A stretch of 64,000 nt of DNA from Tilletiopsis washingtonensis (Eukaryota; Basidiomycota; Exobasidiomycetes; Entylomatales): positions 586,477 to 650,476 of the forward strand of contig NW_020312008.1 in the NCBI RefSeq assembly GCF_003144115.1. The letters run 5' to 3'. Numbering within the stretch: position 1 is the stretch's first letter; each line of letters starts with the position of its first letter. Shown piece by piece: positions 31,056 to 42,800 of this stretch. A program made the position numbers and the translations under genes. The notes under the pieces were generated by a model. It had not been told where the DNA came from and did no database searches. It was given only the letters and a program-made list of their open reading frames with translations.

Positions 31056-33898
31056 ATGGCGTCCAGCAGCCGCAACGCCGCCGCAGGCAGCAGCGCGCCC
31101 AGCGGCAGCAGCTCCAGCGGCCAGCTGCCCGCCGGCCAGCGCGCACAGGCCACTGCGCTGCACTCAGCAGCGGCATCCGCCGTGGCCGCAGCCGCTGCAG
31201 CCCAGCAGCCGCACGCCACATCCTTGCTCGGAGTGCCAGGGCTGGGCAGTGCGGCTTCTCATGCTTCAGCGCCCGCCCCTGTGCCCGGCCTCGAGCTGCC
31301 GCCTCTCGGCGCCGTGGCCACGAGCACGCCGACGCCGTACCGCGGCGCGCGCACGCCCTTTCCGCTGCCGCTGGGCGCAGACCATCTGGGCGCAAAGGAG
31401 AGCTTGGGACAGAGAACGCACCGGGATGAAGAGCGTCGCTGCTGTGAGTGGTGCCAGACTTGCACCCAATGTCAGGCAGCTCGCCCAGCTCTGCTGGTAG
31501 CGTGCTAGCAGCAATGCTGCAAGCGCATCGCCGCCAGCCGAGCTACGTACTGATCTGTCCCCTGCCGCAGTCTATCTGCTGCTGTCTCCGGACCTGCACA
31601 TCGTGCATGCAGATCCCGCGCTGCCGGCGCGCGTCGCGGCAGGTCTGCCCTCGCTGCCATTTGCGCAGCTCGTGCACCCTCGCGAGCGACGGCGGGTGGG
31701 CGAGGAGATGCGAACCATCGTCGGTGCGAAGAACACGTTCGGGAGCGTCACGCGGTGCGTTTGATGGCTCGCTGCAGCTGTAGCAGGCCAGGATGGCTGA
31801 GCGTCGGGCAATCTCTCGACTGACACTTCTCGCAGATGCCGTTTCCGTTCGCAGTCCGCCCTGCGCAGCCTCGTGTCACAGCACGGCGCCAGCTCTGCGT
31901 CCACTCGCGAGTCGCCAGAGGAAGACTCGAGCGCGGCGTGGCTGCCTGTCGACATCGTCGTGAACTACATCGGCGAGGAGTTGGCTCTGGCGTTCTGCCA
32001 CGCCGTCGTCGGTGCGTCGTCCGGGCTGTGCATGAAGCGTCCAGAGCTCACGATGCTTCACAGACCGCAGTGTGGAGGACAACGACGAGGAGCACAAGAC
32101 GTCGTGGAGCAACTGGTGTGGCTCTTCAGATAGCGTCTGGGACGATGAGGTGAGTTGTGCCAGACTGAGAGTCGCATGTGCAACATAGACTCACGTCCGT
32201 CTGCTGCAGCAATGCGAGAGAGCTTGGACGAACGTCCTGCGAGCTCAGCCGGCGCACAGCCAGGCGCCGCAGTCCGGCACGAGCATTCTCAGCGGCGCAT
32301 CATACGTCTTCCAGATTCTCTCCGCCGGCCTCCGTCCGAAGATCCTGCTCAGCTGGCCGCCGCCTCGGCTGTACCCATCGTCCGAGTATCCAGCAGCGAC
32401 GGCGCCGTACACAGATGGATCCTACTTCGCGTCTGACTTTGCTGCTCTGGCACAAGGAGTATCAGCGTCGTCGCGAGGCGCATCCGACGCCAACACGTCG
32501 TGCACGCGTCGCTTCCGCGCCCGACACACGCTCACGAGCGAGGCGAGACTGCGCACCATCGAGAGCGTGCTCATCCCCTACGGCGACGTCGTGCTGGCGT
32601 GCTTCAGCACCACGTTCGACCAGCCGCTGGCGGGCGCTCTGCCGCCGGGCCCGGAAAGCGTGCCTCTGCAGCCGCCGCCGCCCAAGCTGCCTACTCCGCC
32701 GCCAAGCATCAAGACCGCGACAGCAGCGATAGCACCGTCTGCAGCCAGTGCATCGGACAGCAAGGATGCACCACCGCCTGCCAAGAAGCGCAAGGCTCGC
32801 CGCAGCAAGGCGGATACAGATGCCCCGCCGCAGCTGCGTGCCCCTCGCCCGAACACTGGCGGTCCGAACGCGGTGCAGCATCGCGAGCCGCTGCCGCGAG
32901 CTATGCCAAAGTGGATGCCTCCGGAGGCCATTGCTGCCCTGAGCGGGCCCATCGCTGCAGCAGATGTGGCCTCTGCATCGTCGTCGAGCTCTCGCGACGC
33001 GCTTGCCTCGCTCGCAGCTGCTGCGACGCAGAGTACGACGGCGAGCGGCGAGGTCGAGGCGCAGACCGAGGGTGCAGAGCGCACCGAGGACAAGGCGTGC
33101 TCGAGCTGCGGCACAGGCAACAGCCCAGAGTGGCGCAAGGGCCCGACGGGAGAGAAGACGGTGCGTTGCTCGACGCAGTCCGAGAGGCACCTCTGCTGAC
33201 GATGCCCACCACAGCTCTGCAATGCGTGCGGACTGCGCTACGCCCGCTCCATCGCCCGCAAACGCAAGAAGGAGGAGAGCACGAAGCGAGTCGCAGACGG
33301 CACGGCCGAGCAGGGCCCTTCCGCGTCCTCGTCAGGCGCTGCCGCGTCGACTTCGTCTAGCAACAAGAAGCAGAAGGGCAAGGCCCGTAAGCAGGCTTCG
33401 CCAGTGCCGCAAGCTCCACCTCAGACCGGCGCTCACGCTACTGCTGCTACCGAGACATCTGCCTCTGCCTCCGACGCAACCCCCACTTCACTCGCACCAG
33501 CAGCCGGCGGGATGGAGGTGCTCATGCCTCCGCCGCCCTCTTTCACACCCGTGCCATCACAGCAGTCAGTCGGCAGCCTGCCGCTCGTGTTTACGCCTTC
33601 CGGTGCCGTCGCAGACGCCGAGGCGACGACGGCAGCCTCCTATGACTACGCCAATTCCTCCGCCTTTGCTCTCGCGCAAGCCGCCGCCGTGGCCGCCGCA
33701 GCCGCCGGCCTCGAGCCTTCGTCCGAAGCGGCCGAGTCCGGGCGTCTCTTTGCACTGGCGGCGCAGCACGACGCTGCGCCGCGCCACGCCGCGCTGGGCG
33801 CGTACGGCGACCGGCCGCCGCATGCTGCCATGCAGCAGGCCCTCTCGAGCTCGACGGCGGACGCCGGCTCGAGCACTGTGGCGCCTGCTGCCATGTGA
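31056..33898 (+). CDS. wc-2: White collar 2-type PAS/GATA blue-light regulator
   Basis: An 822-aa transcription factor in six phase-consistent exons: 31056-31443, 31571-31754, 31836-32011, 32064-32149, 32210-33160, 33215-33898. An Ala/Ser-rich N-terminus leads to a PAS domain (FYLLLSPDLHIVHADP, LVHPRERRRVGEEM, FGSVTRCRFRS). A conserved block ending WSNWCGSS and a region FQILSAG follow. A basic nuclear-localisation-like stretch (KKRKARRSK) precedes the zinc finger C575-x2-C578-x18-C597-x2-C600 (CSSCGTGNSPEWRKGP, LCNACGLRYARS), the spacing of WC-2 rather than of nitrogen GATA factors. No LOV photoreceptor signature is present, as expected: WC-2 partners the flavin-binding WC-1 on light-responsive promoters. 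WC-1 is not in this window. The first intron (127 nt) is the least certain junction. Confidence 0.92.
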
Positions 33899-34486
33899 AG
33901 CCAACTTCCCTCATTGCTGCCCCAGAACAGAGCATCCTGATCCCTCGCAGCCCGCCTCTGCGCGCGCACCAGCCTCTGTCCCTCCTGTTCCCTTCGTCAC
34001 CGCCGCCCGCGCCATGCTCGGCACTCCTGTATCGTACGCAGCCCACTCTGCCGCTCTTGCCCCTCCTCAATGCTTACTCGGGTCTCTCCTGATGCCCGCT
34101 TGCAGTTCGCTGTGGTGCTCTCACGGTTGCTGCATCATGCTGCAAGCAACTGCAGCGGCGTGCATGCAGCACCGCGCAGCGCAGGCGCGACCGGCACTCT
34201 GACTCGGGCGCGGCGCGCGAGGTGTTGTTCTCCACCTGCGGCGCGTGTTGGTTGACGGATCTACGCGCGCCGCGCCCGCACGGCGCTGCTAAAGCCGCGC
34301 CACGAAGCCCATCCCTCGCGCCTCGTCATCCTCAGCCTGCTCCACCACGCCCACACCTGCAGTCCATCTCGCGCCTCCTGCAGCGCTGCATCCCGCATCC
34401 CGCCTCAGGCAGCCCCGCACTCAGCCTCGCCCTCGCCCCTGCCAAGCTGCATCTGTGGCAGGCGGAGCTTTGCCCGCACCCGCGTC
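33899..34486. other. Intergenic region between WC-2 and kinesin genes
   Basis: A 588-bp spacer holding the WC-2 3' UTR and the kinesin promoter. The right part is C-rich and pyrimidine-biased as in leaders of active fungal genes. No gene is seen. Confidence 0.5.
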
Positions 34487-37400
34487 ATGTTCCGCGCCGG
34501 CCTCTCTCCCTCCCGCTCCACTGGCTCCTCGTCGTCCTCGGCCCTCTCACACCTCCGCCAGGCGGCCGCAAGTCCCTCCCGCTCCACTGGCTCCTCGTCG
34601 TCCTCGGCTCTCTCACACCTCCGCCAGGCGGCCGCAAGTCCCTCCACGCCGCCTCACTCGCCCAAGTCGACGCCCGCAAGCACAAGCCTCTCCACGCCGC
34701 CGCACACGCCGCGCCGCATCCGCACCGCGTCGCAGAGTGCCAGCTCGTCCCTCGCACACGCGGCCTCGCCCGCCAGCTCGCCCATCACGGCCAAGAAACG
34801 CAGTCCGGCAAAGGCCGGCGCTGCGCTGTCGGCCGCGGCCCGCGCCGCTGCCGGCAGCAGCAGTGGCAGCGGCAGCGCCGGCGGCAGCAGCAGCAGCGGC
34901 AGTGCGGCACGCAGCTCGGATCCCTTCGACGACAGCAGCCTGGCGCCCGGCAGCGACTCGCTCGATGAGCTCTCCGTGCCTCGCATGGCCATCGTAGATG
35001 AGCTCGACGATGCAGCGCCGGCGAAGCAGAATGTCGTCGTGTGCGTGCGCGTGCGGCCGCCGGCAAGCAAGAGCGAGGCGGAGCAGCTCTGGGCCTTGAA
35101 CACTGCCGAGCACCGGCTCACGCCGACGGAGCAGCACCCGTCGCTTGCCAAGCGTGTTGGCTCCTCTGCGCCTCAGCCCGGTGGCATCGGCGCTTCTGCG
35201 TCCTCGTGCGATCTGGAAGGCTCAGCGGCGGCGTACGACTTCCGCTTCGACTCGCTCGTGGGCCCAGACGACTCCACAGACGGCATGTATGCGGCGCACA
35301 TCAGCCCGCTGGTGCGCGCAGCCGTGCAGGGCTACAACGGCACCGTCTTCGCCTACGGCCAGACGGGCAGCGGCAAGACGCACACCATGAGCGGCAGTGC
35401 GACGGAGAAGGGCGTCATCGACAGAGCCGTGGAGGAAGTGTGGACGGGTGTGCGGGAGGTGAGTGCTGCTGGATCATGTTCGTCGAGTGCGGGGGCTGAC
35501 GAGGCGCAGGATCCTTCGCGCGAGTTCCTGCTGCGCGTCTCGTACCTCGAGATCTACAACGAGACGCTGCGCGACCTGTTGGCGCCACTGCCGGCATCGC
35601 AGGACGCGACAGACGTCGGCGGCCGGCCGGCGTCGCCGACGAAGGGCGGCAACACACCTTCGGCTGCACAGGGTGTGCTACGGATCATGGAGACGCCAGG
35701 CCGAGTGCAGGTCGTGGGCCTGCGCGAAGACATCGTGACATCGCCTTCAGGCGTGCTCGCCCTGCTCGCCGCCGGCCAGGCCCAGCGAGCACAGGCCGCG
35801 ACAGACTGGAACGAGCGCAGCAGTCGCTCCCACTGCGTCTTCACCATCACCATCGAGAGCCGCGCGCGAGACTCGGAGGGCAAGGAGGTGCGCATCAGCC
35901 AGCTCAACCTCATTGACCTGGCTGGTAGCGAGCGAGCCGCGAGTGAGGCGGAGCGGCGCAAGGAGGGAGCATTCGTGAGTCTGAGCAGCGGACGCCGATG
36001 GTCTGACGAGCGCTGACACCCGCCACAGATCAACAAGTCTCTCCTCACCCTCGGCACTGTCATTGCCAAGCTCTCCGAGGCGCCAGCAGAAGGCGCAGCG
36101 GCGCAGCACATCCCCTATCGCGACTCGAAGCTCACACGTCTGCTGCAAAATTCGCTTGGCGGCAACGCACGGGTCGCCGTCGTGTGCACGATGAGCCCTG
36201 CTCGCGAGCACGCCGTCGAGAGCCTGAGCACGCTCAAGTTTGGACGCCGCTGCAAGATGGTCACGACGCGCGCACGCAGAGGCACAGTCGTCGATGACAA
36301 GGCGCTGCTGCAGCGCTACCGCCGCGAGCTCGACCGGCTCAGGGCGCGCCTGGAAGCTGCACCGACGCCAGTTGTCATGTCGGACGACGTCGACGACGAC
36401 GGCGAGCGGCGGCTGCGCGAGCTCGAGGACCGCCGGCAAGAGGCGCAGCGCGAGGTCGATGCAGCCGAGCAGCAGCGCAGCGATCTGCGGGCGCAGGTGG
36501 AGCACCTCACGCGCCTGATTCTCACGAGTCAGAGCGTCGCAGAGGAGAGGGCAGAGCCCACTTCTATGCTCAGTGTGCCGCGCCGTGCTGCGCGCCTGAG
36601 CGACATCGGCCCCTCAAGCCCCGCTCGCCTCGGACTCCAGCCGGCGTCGCCGATCATCCCGGCCACGCGCCCATTCGCACTCGAGGCGGAGCTTGCGTCG
36701 CTGCGCAGAGAGCTTGCATCGGCGCTATCCGCTCGTCAGGCTGCCGAGGCTGCCCGCCGCCAGGAGGCGGAGCAGTGGTCCGGACGTGCCGCGGAGCTAG
36801 AGGCCGCGAACAAGGCGCTGGAAGACGACCTCGATGCCGCCGACACGTGGTGCAAGGACGCCAAGGAGCGCATCGCAGCTGCTGAAGCGCGCGAGCACGA
36901 GGCTCGCGAAGCCAATCGCCTACTGCAACTTGTCGCCAAGAGCAAGACTGGACGAGACGAAGCGCCGGAGAGCGCAGACGCCCGGCAAGTGCGAGAGACT
37001 TCCCAGCGCCTCGCTGTCGAGCAGGCACGTCGCGAGGTCGAGCAGGCAAAGGACGCCGAGCTTCGGCGCATCCGTGAGGAGCACGAGGCTATGGCAGCGC
37101 AGCTTGCCGCCCTCAACACCAGCCTTGCCGAGGAGCGCAAGAACGCCGAGCAAGCCCGCACTGAGCTCTCTGAGATCCAGCGCGAGAGCCTGCAGGAGAA
37201 CGCCGAGCGCGACTTCGAGCAGCTCGTGCGCGAGTCCGAGCAGGACGTGCCTTCTGCAGCCGCCAAGGACGACGCTCAGCAGGTCGAGTTGCAACGGCGC
37301 CAAGCCGAGCTCGACGAGCGGGAGCGGAAGCTCGACGAAGAGGCTCGGCGGCTCGAGGAGCTGCGGAACGCGCCCCGGCCATTGCCAGTCCCCTCGCCTA

Positions 37401-38584
37401 CCGGTCCATCGCGCACCGAGCTGCTGCAGCGCCTCAAGACGCTCGAGGAGGCCAATGCCGCGCTGACGCTCAAGAATGCCGAGCCGCTGCCGCCGCGCGC
37501 CACTCTTCCCATGTCGCCCAACTTTGTCGCCTCCAAGCCTGGTCCATCACATGATGGCGCCACGCTCGTGGCTTTGCAGATCGAGCTCGATCTGCAGCGC
37601 TCTCGCATCGCCAGTCTGGAGCGTCAGCTGGCGGAGGAGCGCGAGAAGGGCCGGCAGGTGGGCTCCGCCTTGTCCTCACCGCCAACACCGTCTGCATCTC
37701 CGGTTCGGCGCCAGACTGCGGCGCTCCTCGCGACCGACAAGCTGGCTCGCGGCGGTTCGGTGCGCGAGTACCGCAAGTATGCGCCGTCGGAGCCCGCTGG
37801 CTCGCTCCTCGGGCGCACGCGTATGTCTGCGGCAGGCGACCTGAACACCGGTCTCGGGCGAGGCGGAGCCGCAGTCGACGAGGCTATCCGTGCCGAGCGC
37901 GAGGAGATCACTCGCCTCAATGCGGTGATCACGAGTCAGCGCGCCATCATGGCCGAGCTGGAGAAGAGCGTGGCGGCGTGGAAGGAGCGGCTGCGCAAGC
38001 AGCAGGAGATCATCTCGCGCCTCGTCGAGGGCAGCAGCGCCACGGCCGATCTGTCCGCCTTGACGGCGGCAATGGCGCCCTCGCCTGCGCCGTCTCGCCT
38101 GCAGGAGGTCACGCTGAACAGCAGCGGACGCAAGCGTCTGTCCAGCGGGACCGCCTCCTCCTCCGCAGTCTCATCCTTCGGCACGGAGCCGCTGCGGCGC
38201 GCCGGCACGACTACCTCAGCCTTTGGCCGCGCCGGCGCAACGACGAGCTCCTCTTCGCCGTACTACGGCGCACACACCTTCAACCGTCCGCCGGCCGGGC
38301 TCGGCCTGACGCCGTCGTCGCCCACCAAGGCCGCCGGCGCCTACTGGAGCGGCCTGCCTGGCGGGCCCGGGCCCGAGCCGCTGCCCATGCCGGAGCGTCT
38401 CGCGGCCGAGGGCCGCACGGCACGCCGACGCCCGCGCCGCACCATCGAGTCTGAGATCGCGGCGCTGTCGAGCAGTCCGAGAGTTGAGGCGACGAAGAGC
38501 CGCTTGCTCGAGCCGTCGAGTCCCGCCAAGCTCTCGCACGCCCTGCCTGTGCCGACTCGCGCGACGCGAGAGTACTACGTTTGA
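34487..38584 (+). CDS. Kinesin-7 family motor (Kip2/CENP-E-like)
   Basis: A 1330-aa plus-end-directed-type motor in three exons: 34487-35458, 35510-35974, 36029-38584. A Ser-rich N-terminal extension of about 180 aa precedes the motor (NVVVCVRVRPP; P-loop GQTGSGKTHTM near 292; SYLEIYNETLRDLL; NERSSRSHCVF switch I; LNLIDLAGSERA switch II; YRDSKLTRLLQNSLGG). The motor ends at STLKFGRRCKMV, close to kinesin-7 necks. A long coiled coil runs through about 575-980, followed by a Ser/Pro tail ending in arginine-rich sequence. The N-terminal head position fits plus-end motility along cytoplasmic or spindle microtubules. The first intron is 51 nt, a multiple of three without stops, so retention would keep the frame and add 17 residues in the motor. 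Confidence 0.93.
34507..34638 (+). repeat. 66-bp in-frame tandem duplication in the kinesin N-terminus
   Basis: Two adjacent 66-bp copies (34507-34572 and 34573-34638) differ at a single, synonymous base and encode the same 22 residues beginning SPSRSTGSSSSS. Near identity argues for a recent event. Confidence 0.95.
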
Positions 38585-39864
38585 GAGCGACCCCTGCTTC
38601 CCTTCCCTGCGCCCGCGGCAGCTGTACTTGTGTCTAATCTATCACTGATCCCATCATTGGCGGCCCGAGGGCATGAGAGAGCTTGTGGAGCCGCAGTGAT
38701 GCGGCGCTAGCGTCTCGAGCTGGCATCCCCTGGCGCACATGTCACATGCCGGAGGAGGCCGCGCGCTGCCCTCGCAGCTCGAAAAGCGTCATGCGGGGTG
38801 CCTGCCACAGCTCCTAGGCGCCTTGAGTGCGCCGAATCAAGCGCAAGGGGTCCCTCGCCGCGCAAGCGCTATTGCTGGGGTGCTGGCTGGCCGCATCTAT
38901 ATGTGGCTTGGGAGCAGGAAGGGCGGCCAAAGGGCTGGCTGGCAGGCAGCGGGGGCTAGGGAATCTCGCGTGGCCGCCCAAGGGCCAAGAGCAAAGCCCA
39001 CCGCGTGGCCGGCCGTCGGCGCTCGTGTGATGCGCCAGCATGCGCATGCGAGAGCCGCTCGCTCCCGCTGCGGCTGCGCTGGCACCATCAGCTGGGGCGC
39101 ATGCAGCAGCACCAGCAGCATGCAGCACTCAGCCGCTCAGCCGCAGCGACGCTCGTCGTGCTGCGGTCGTCTGCGGGGGCGTCGCACGGGTCCAGCCGAG
39201 CTCCGCCGAGCCTCTTCTGCTGCTTCTCCGCCGCGCGGCGTGCGTGCCTGCCGAGCCGAGCTCGCGCTTGCCGGCGTTTGCGCTGCCGCTGCGCCGCGTG
39301 CGCGCTGTGATGGGTTCGCCTTTTGCCGGCGGGCGGGTGCGGCCGCAGCGTGCGTGGCCGGCGCCGGGCCGCCAGCCTCGCCTACGCCGCGCAGGGAGCA
39401 TGCCGGCCGCCTTCTCTCCGCCCTCAACGCCCCTCTGACCCCAGCCAGGCCCTTGCTGGCCAGCCCGGCGGCAGGCAGCCTCATTGCCTCGAGCGCCACT
39501 GCTCTTCTCCTCTTCTCCTCCGGCTCCACCAGGCGCGCGCACGCCCGCACCCGGCGAGCCACACCGCCCGCCCGCCCGCGCAAGCTCGTGCGACCTAGAT
39601 CTGCGAGGCCGCCTGCACCCCGGCGCCGAGCAGCACTCCTCCTCTCGACTCAGAAGCTCGCCAGTGGCGCCGCCCGACGCACGTCTCGTGCTTCGCCCAC
39701 TCCCACCTCGCTCCTCCCAGCCAGCATGAATTGGTAGAGCTGCCGCATCGCCCAACTCTGCGCCGGCCGCCGCGCGCTCGCCTCCTGTCCTCTGCCGCAC
39801 TGCGCCCGCTCCGCCGTCCAAGCACCGCTCTTGCGCGCCTCTCGCCGCGCATACCTCACGCATC
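38585..39864. other. Intergenic region upstream of the ASH-repeat giant gene
   Basis: A 1.28-kb spacer between two plus-strand genes. A TATAT-like site lies near 38898. About 39020-39420 is dense in GCATGC, CAGCAG and CTGCGG words, like the spacer at 18-19 kb. Long open frames here have no motif or consistent coding signal; I see no gene. Confidence 0.5.
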
Positions 39865-42800
39865 ATGGCCGAGCGCATGCGCTACGAGTCCGAGGAGCAG
39901 CCGGGCGGCAACTCGCTGCGCGGCGCCGCGTCCAAGGATGAGGCGTGGATGGGTGCGTTCGAGCGTGTCCTTGGCGACCACGGCGAGGGCGCGCTCGATG
40001 CAGAGCGGCGCGGCAAGGGCTCTGATGGAGGAGCTGGGCGGTTGGGCCAGCAGAGCGCCGCCGCAGACAATAGCGCAAAGGCGCAGCTCAACGCCGAGAC
40101 CAGCGGCAACGCCGGCGGCAGCCAGGCCCGGCCACGTCTCGACGAGCGGTCACGCATGGGCTCTGCCGCGGCTCTGAACGCTGCGCAGGCGAGCCAGCGG
40201 GAAAGCATGCACACCTCGCCGCCCGTCAGTACTGCTCCATCCGCCTGGACGATGCCCCCTCCGCCGCCCCGCGGCCGCAGCCGCAGCGGCAGCCAGTCGT
40301 CCGAGGCCCCTGCTGCTCCGCCTTCATCTTCGCCTCGGCCGCTGCTCGCGCCTCCTCGGGCCTCGCATGGCAATCTCCACGAGCAGCTCGCGCCTTCCTC
40401 GCACTACCGCGGCGACGCAGGCATGCGCACCGCCACGTCCAGCAGCTACAGCCTCGCGCCGCCGCCCAGCGGCCTGCAGCGGCCTGCGCAGAAAGCGCGA
40501 GGCTCTGCCTCTCGCTCCTACGGCGACGAAGGATCGTCGGGCGAGAGTCAGAGCGGACCGAGCCTCGTGGCTGTGTCGGAGTCGAGCATCGAGCTCGAGG
40601 GCGTGTATGTCAACCACGCGCCGAGCATCACCAAGCTCGTGCTGCGCAACCTCAACAAGGGCCAGCGCACTCTGGTGCGCATCGAGAGCGACCTTGGGCG
40701 GGGTCTGAGCTTCTTGAAGCGGAAACGGAGCGTCGTGCCGGACTGTGAGTGTTCCCGCGCATACAGCTTCTCTTGCCTTCCGCAATGCTGACGAAACGCT
40801 GTGCAGCGCTCGAGGCCATACACTGGCCGGCGAACACAACGTCGTGGGCCCGCGCAGACGGTCTCTCGCCGCCGAAGCTGCGCGACCTGCGTCACTTTGG
40901 CGCGAACCTCGAGACGGCAGACTCTTTCATTCTGGAGGCGGGAGCCGAGATGCCGCTGTTCGTCTCCTTCCGCGCCGCACACTTCGTCGTCGATGGCGAG
41001 GCCCGCTGGCAGCCGCCACGCAGCCCGACCATCGAGAGCGCTCCGGGCAGCCCGCCGCTGCCGCGCGCGAGGGAGGGCACGCTGGCGAGCAGATCGTCGA
41101 GCAACTCGTCCGCCGCGACGTCACCGTCCGGGGCCACCGGCGCCAATGCGCTGCAGCAGCAGCAGCTCACGGCGCCGCAGACGCCAGTTGCCGACATGTC
41201 TGCTTTCTCGCCGCGATCAGCGCCAGAGTTGTCGTCGACGTTCGAAGCTGGACTTGGCACCGGCCCGGTGCACCGCGGCTTCGAGGTGCGCGGCATGGTG
41301 ACACTGCGCGCCTGGACGATGCCTGCTGCTGCGCAAGACGCTGCGCCTGGAGCAGAAGACCCGTCGCTCGCAGCAGACAAGTCCGCTGCGCCTTCGGCTG
41401 CCAAGTCCTGGGCCTCGACCTCGTCGTCCTCGCGACCCGGCAGCCTGTACGGCTCTCATGTGTCGTCGGCTCAGGCCTCGTCCACCACGGACACGTCCGT
41501 CTCGACGGAGCAAGAGGGCGCAGGCCAGGTCACCACGCTGCCCTTCTGGGCGTACAGCTGCCGTCCGCAGCTGGCCGTGTCATCCAGTCGCGCGACGCCG
41601 ACGCATCGTCATCTTGAGGAGGACTCGTTGGCGCCGACGCAGCCGCACGTCCACGGCCTCATTACCCTCGACTTTGGCGACATCTTCGTCGGCCAGAGTG
41701 ACGAGCGGGAGATCACGCTGCTCAACCAGTCAGAGATCGAGGTCTTCTGGCAGGCGCGCCTGGACGACGCGGACAGCATGCTTGCCGCGCCGCCGCTTTC
41801 GCTCGTGGACAACGACACCGGCGCGGTGGTGCAGACCGTCTCCTCGAGCGACGAGGTGCAGTCTCGGCCGCACATCGTGGCTGCCTGCACTGCGCAGACA
41901 CTGCGCGTCGCGTTGCTGCCGCGCGAGCCCTGTCGTGACTTTGAGCAGGTCATCAGCTTCAGCAACCTGCACAATGCCTCGAACACCGTGCGTGTGCTCG
42001 TCCGTGCCAATATGCTCGGCGCCGCCACCGACGATGCGCTCGCGGTGCTCTCTGGCGACTCGATCGACTTTGGCGACTGCTGCGGCGGGCACTGGACGCG
42101 GCAGCTGCTCGTGCTCAAGAACAATGGCGACCACATCCTCGACGTGGCGTTCAGCGTCCAGCGCGGCGTCGAGGCCAACTTCCAGCTCGCTGAGCTCGCG
42201 CCGCAGATCGAGGAGATCAGCAGCGACGACCTCTTCATGGAGCCGCCGCCGCCAGCAGCCAGCGGCGCTCTGCCAACGCGGCAGATGGACAGCGAGCCCA
42301 GCAATGCGAGCTCGTCTCGGAGCGATGCTACGAGCAGTGCTGTATCCCAAGAGGGCTGGCGTCTGCTGAGCCCGCGGTCTGGCCATGATACAGACGACGA
42401 GGATGCGGCCAACTCAGCTGCTGAGCTCGCCAAGACGCCGACGCATCATGCTCTGACAACATCCGCGCCCGACCCGCCGCCATTGCAGCTGGCTGAGGCC
42501 ACTCCGCACCCCGGCGAGCGCGGCTTGATCAAGGCTTGCACGCCGCTGGATCTGCCTACAAAGCGTGCGAGCGATGACGATGTCGACGCCTCGTCGGTGG
42601 CGTCGCAAGCTGGCTCGACGCCTGGCTCGCCGGTGCAGGCGCGCACGAAGCTGTCTGCCGAGTCCAGCGCCGGTGGCAGCGCGGTCGAGAGCGGTGATAA
42701 CGCCGACGGGGAGGAGCGGATCTCGCGATTGCGCCCTCAGCCCTCGTCCGATATGCTCTTCGCCCCGCAGTCCGCTTCGCGTCACCAGCGTGAGGGCACG

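Noticed and set aside
31249-31508. Extra exon for WC-2 between its first exon and the PAS exon
   Set aside because: The frames there meet stops or break phase; a single 127-nt intron gives an in-phase join to FYLLLSP.
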